Positions 43,306 through 43,792 of a stretch of 43,792 nucleotides of DNA are shown here, piece by piece. The stretch is from Gamarada debralockiae (lineage: Eukaryota > Ascomycota > Leotiomycetes > Helotiales > Hyphodiscaceae). Where the stretch lies: positions 1 to 43,792 of the forward strand of contig NXFV01001591.1 in NCBI GenBank assembly GCA_002803225.1. The letters run 5' to 3'. The translations under genes were made by a program, and so were the position numbers. Under the pieces are notes generated by a model that was given only the letters and a program-made list of their open reading frames with translations, was not told the origin of the DNA and did no database searches. Position 1 is the first letter of the stretch. Each line of letters opens with the position of its first letter.

Positions 43306-43792
43306 CTCGAAGAAATCGATGCGGTGTGTACCTCTGTATCACAAGAAGGTTAAACTCGAGAATGACGACACGGTAAGAGCTTAGACGTTTCCTCAGTAAG
43401 TAGAGTAACAGGCCCTTAAAATTGCGAAGGGTACAGCGGTTAAGTATTATTAGTACTGTCCAAGGTGGGTCCTAGCAAGCGAGAGTACTGTGCTTAAGCC
43501 TTTCTGAGTAATTTTTCAAGGGTCTAACTACTCGAAATATCAAAGTGTATTCGCTTGCTGGGTTCCCCCCTGAATTGTACTGGTCACGTTGGTGCCAACT
43601 TCGCTTAGCTGTGTCAGATTTATTGCTTGGTGGGGCAGTGCAGGGTCACGTGGACGCTAGTAAAAGAGCTTCGGGAAGGTGATATTTCAGATGATGAACT
43701 TGACTTAATCCTTATCACAGTTCTACCTGTGGTAGAGCCTGTATATATAGAGCTCTGTACAGCTCGTACATATGTACCTTCTGGTCGCTTCC
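43306..43792. other. Right-end intergenic sequence
   Basis: No gene is recognised. It may include an upstream leader exon of the membrane protein. TATATATAGAGCTCTGTACAG near 43740 is AT-rich but not interpretable. Confidence 0.35.

Noticed and set aside
1..43792. CRISPR arrays, bacterial-type operons, tRNA or rRNA genes
   Set aside because: No regularly spaced repeats, no Shine-Dalgarno-type gene packing, and no sequence I could fold by eye into a tRNA or match to rRNA; intron-containing genes show this is eukaryotic DNA. A tRNAscan or Infernal run could still find a small RNA I missed.

Overview
This window looks like nuclear DNA of a filamentous ascomycete (Pezizomycotina; a Leotiomycete is a guess, not shown). 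The reasons are short GT..AG introns of 48-80 nt in almost every conserved gene, fungal-only families (Zn2Cys6 factor, Ysc84, Rsc9, ACS-family MFS carrier, fungal ubiquitin-like-domain protein), and decayed sequence whose stop codons are largely explained by C-to-T change on one strand or the other, as expected from repeat-induced point mutation (RIP) or general decay.

The left part (1-11.3 kb) is a graveyard. After an AT-rich tract with a 29-bp inverted repeat (1067/1644) come a broken unknown gene (1806-2853, -), a broken salicylate-hydroxylase-like FAD monooxygenase (3590-4539, -), a broken MFS anion/allantoate-type transporter (5597-7235, +), one apparently intact FAD monooxygenase (7402-8715, -), a truncated Zn2Cys6 regulator (9788-10475, +) and a broken alpha/beta-hydrolase (10480-11313, +). 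Oxygenases, transporter, regulator and esterase together resemble a small catabolic or secondary-metabolite cluster that has mostly died.

At 12.2-13.6 kb lies an intact SDR with a mitochondrial-type leader. From 13.6 to 16.4 kb I see no gene. From 16.5 to 21.5 kb there is a second block of decayed accessory genes: an unknown ORF with three in-frame stops, an unknown Cys-containing protein, a protein with a STAND-type helical N-terminus plus ubiquitin-like domain, and an ankyrin-repeat fragment.

From 21.9 to 27.4 kb the DNA is conserved housekeeping: Ysc84/SH3 (actin, endocytosis), Sft1 Qc-SNARE (Golgi), Age2-type ArfGAP (trafficking) and methionine-R-sulfoxide reductase, three of them concerned with membrane traffic. 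A decayed NAD-dependent epimerase/aldehyde reductase (28.0-29.1 kb) and an intronless 589-aa protein of unknown function (30.1-31.8 kb) follow. A divergent pair, a probable Rec114-like meiotic protein (34.3-36.6 kb, -) and Rsc9 (37.0-39.9 kb, +), shares a 480-bp promoter. The right end carries RIP-damaged transposon fragments (Ty3/gypsy integrase tail, Tc1/mariner transposase tail) and a single-pass membrane protein with a Cys-rich ectodomain (42.3-43.3 kb).

All exon boundaries were worked out by hand from frame continuity and GT/AG sites, without transcripts or database searches.
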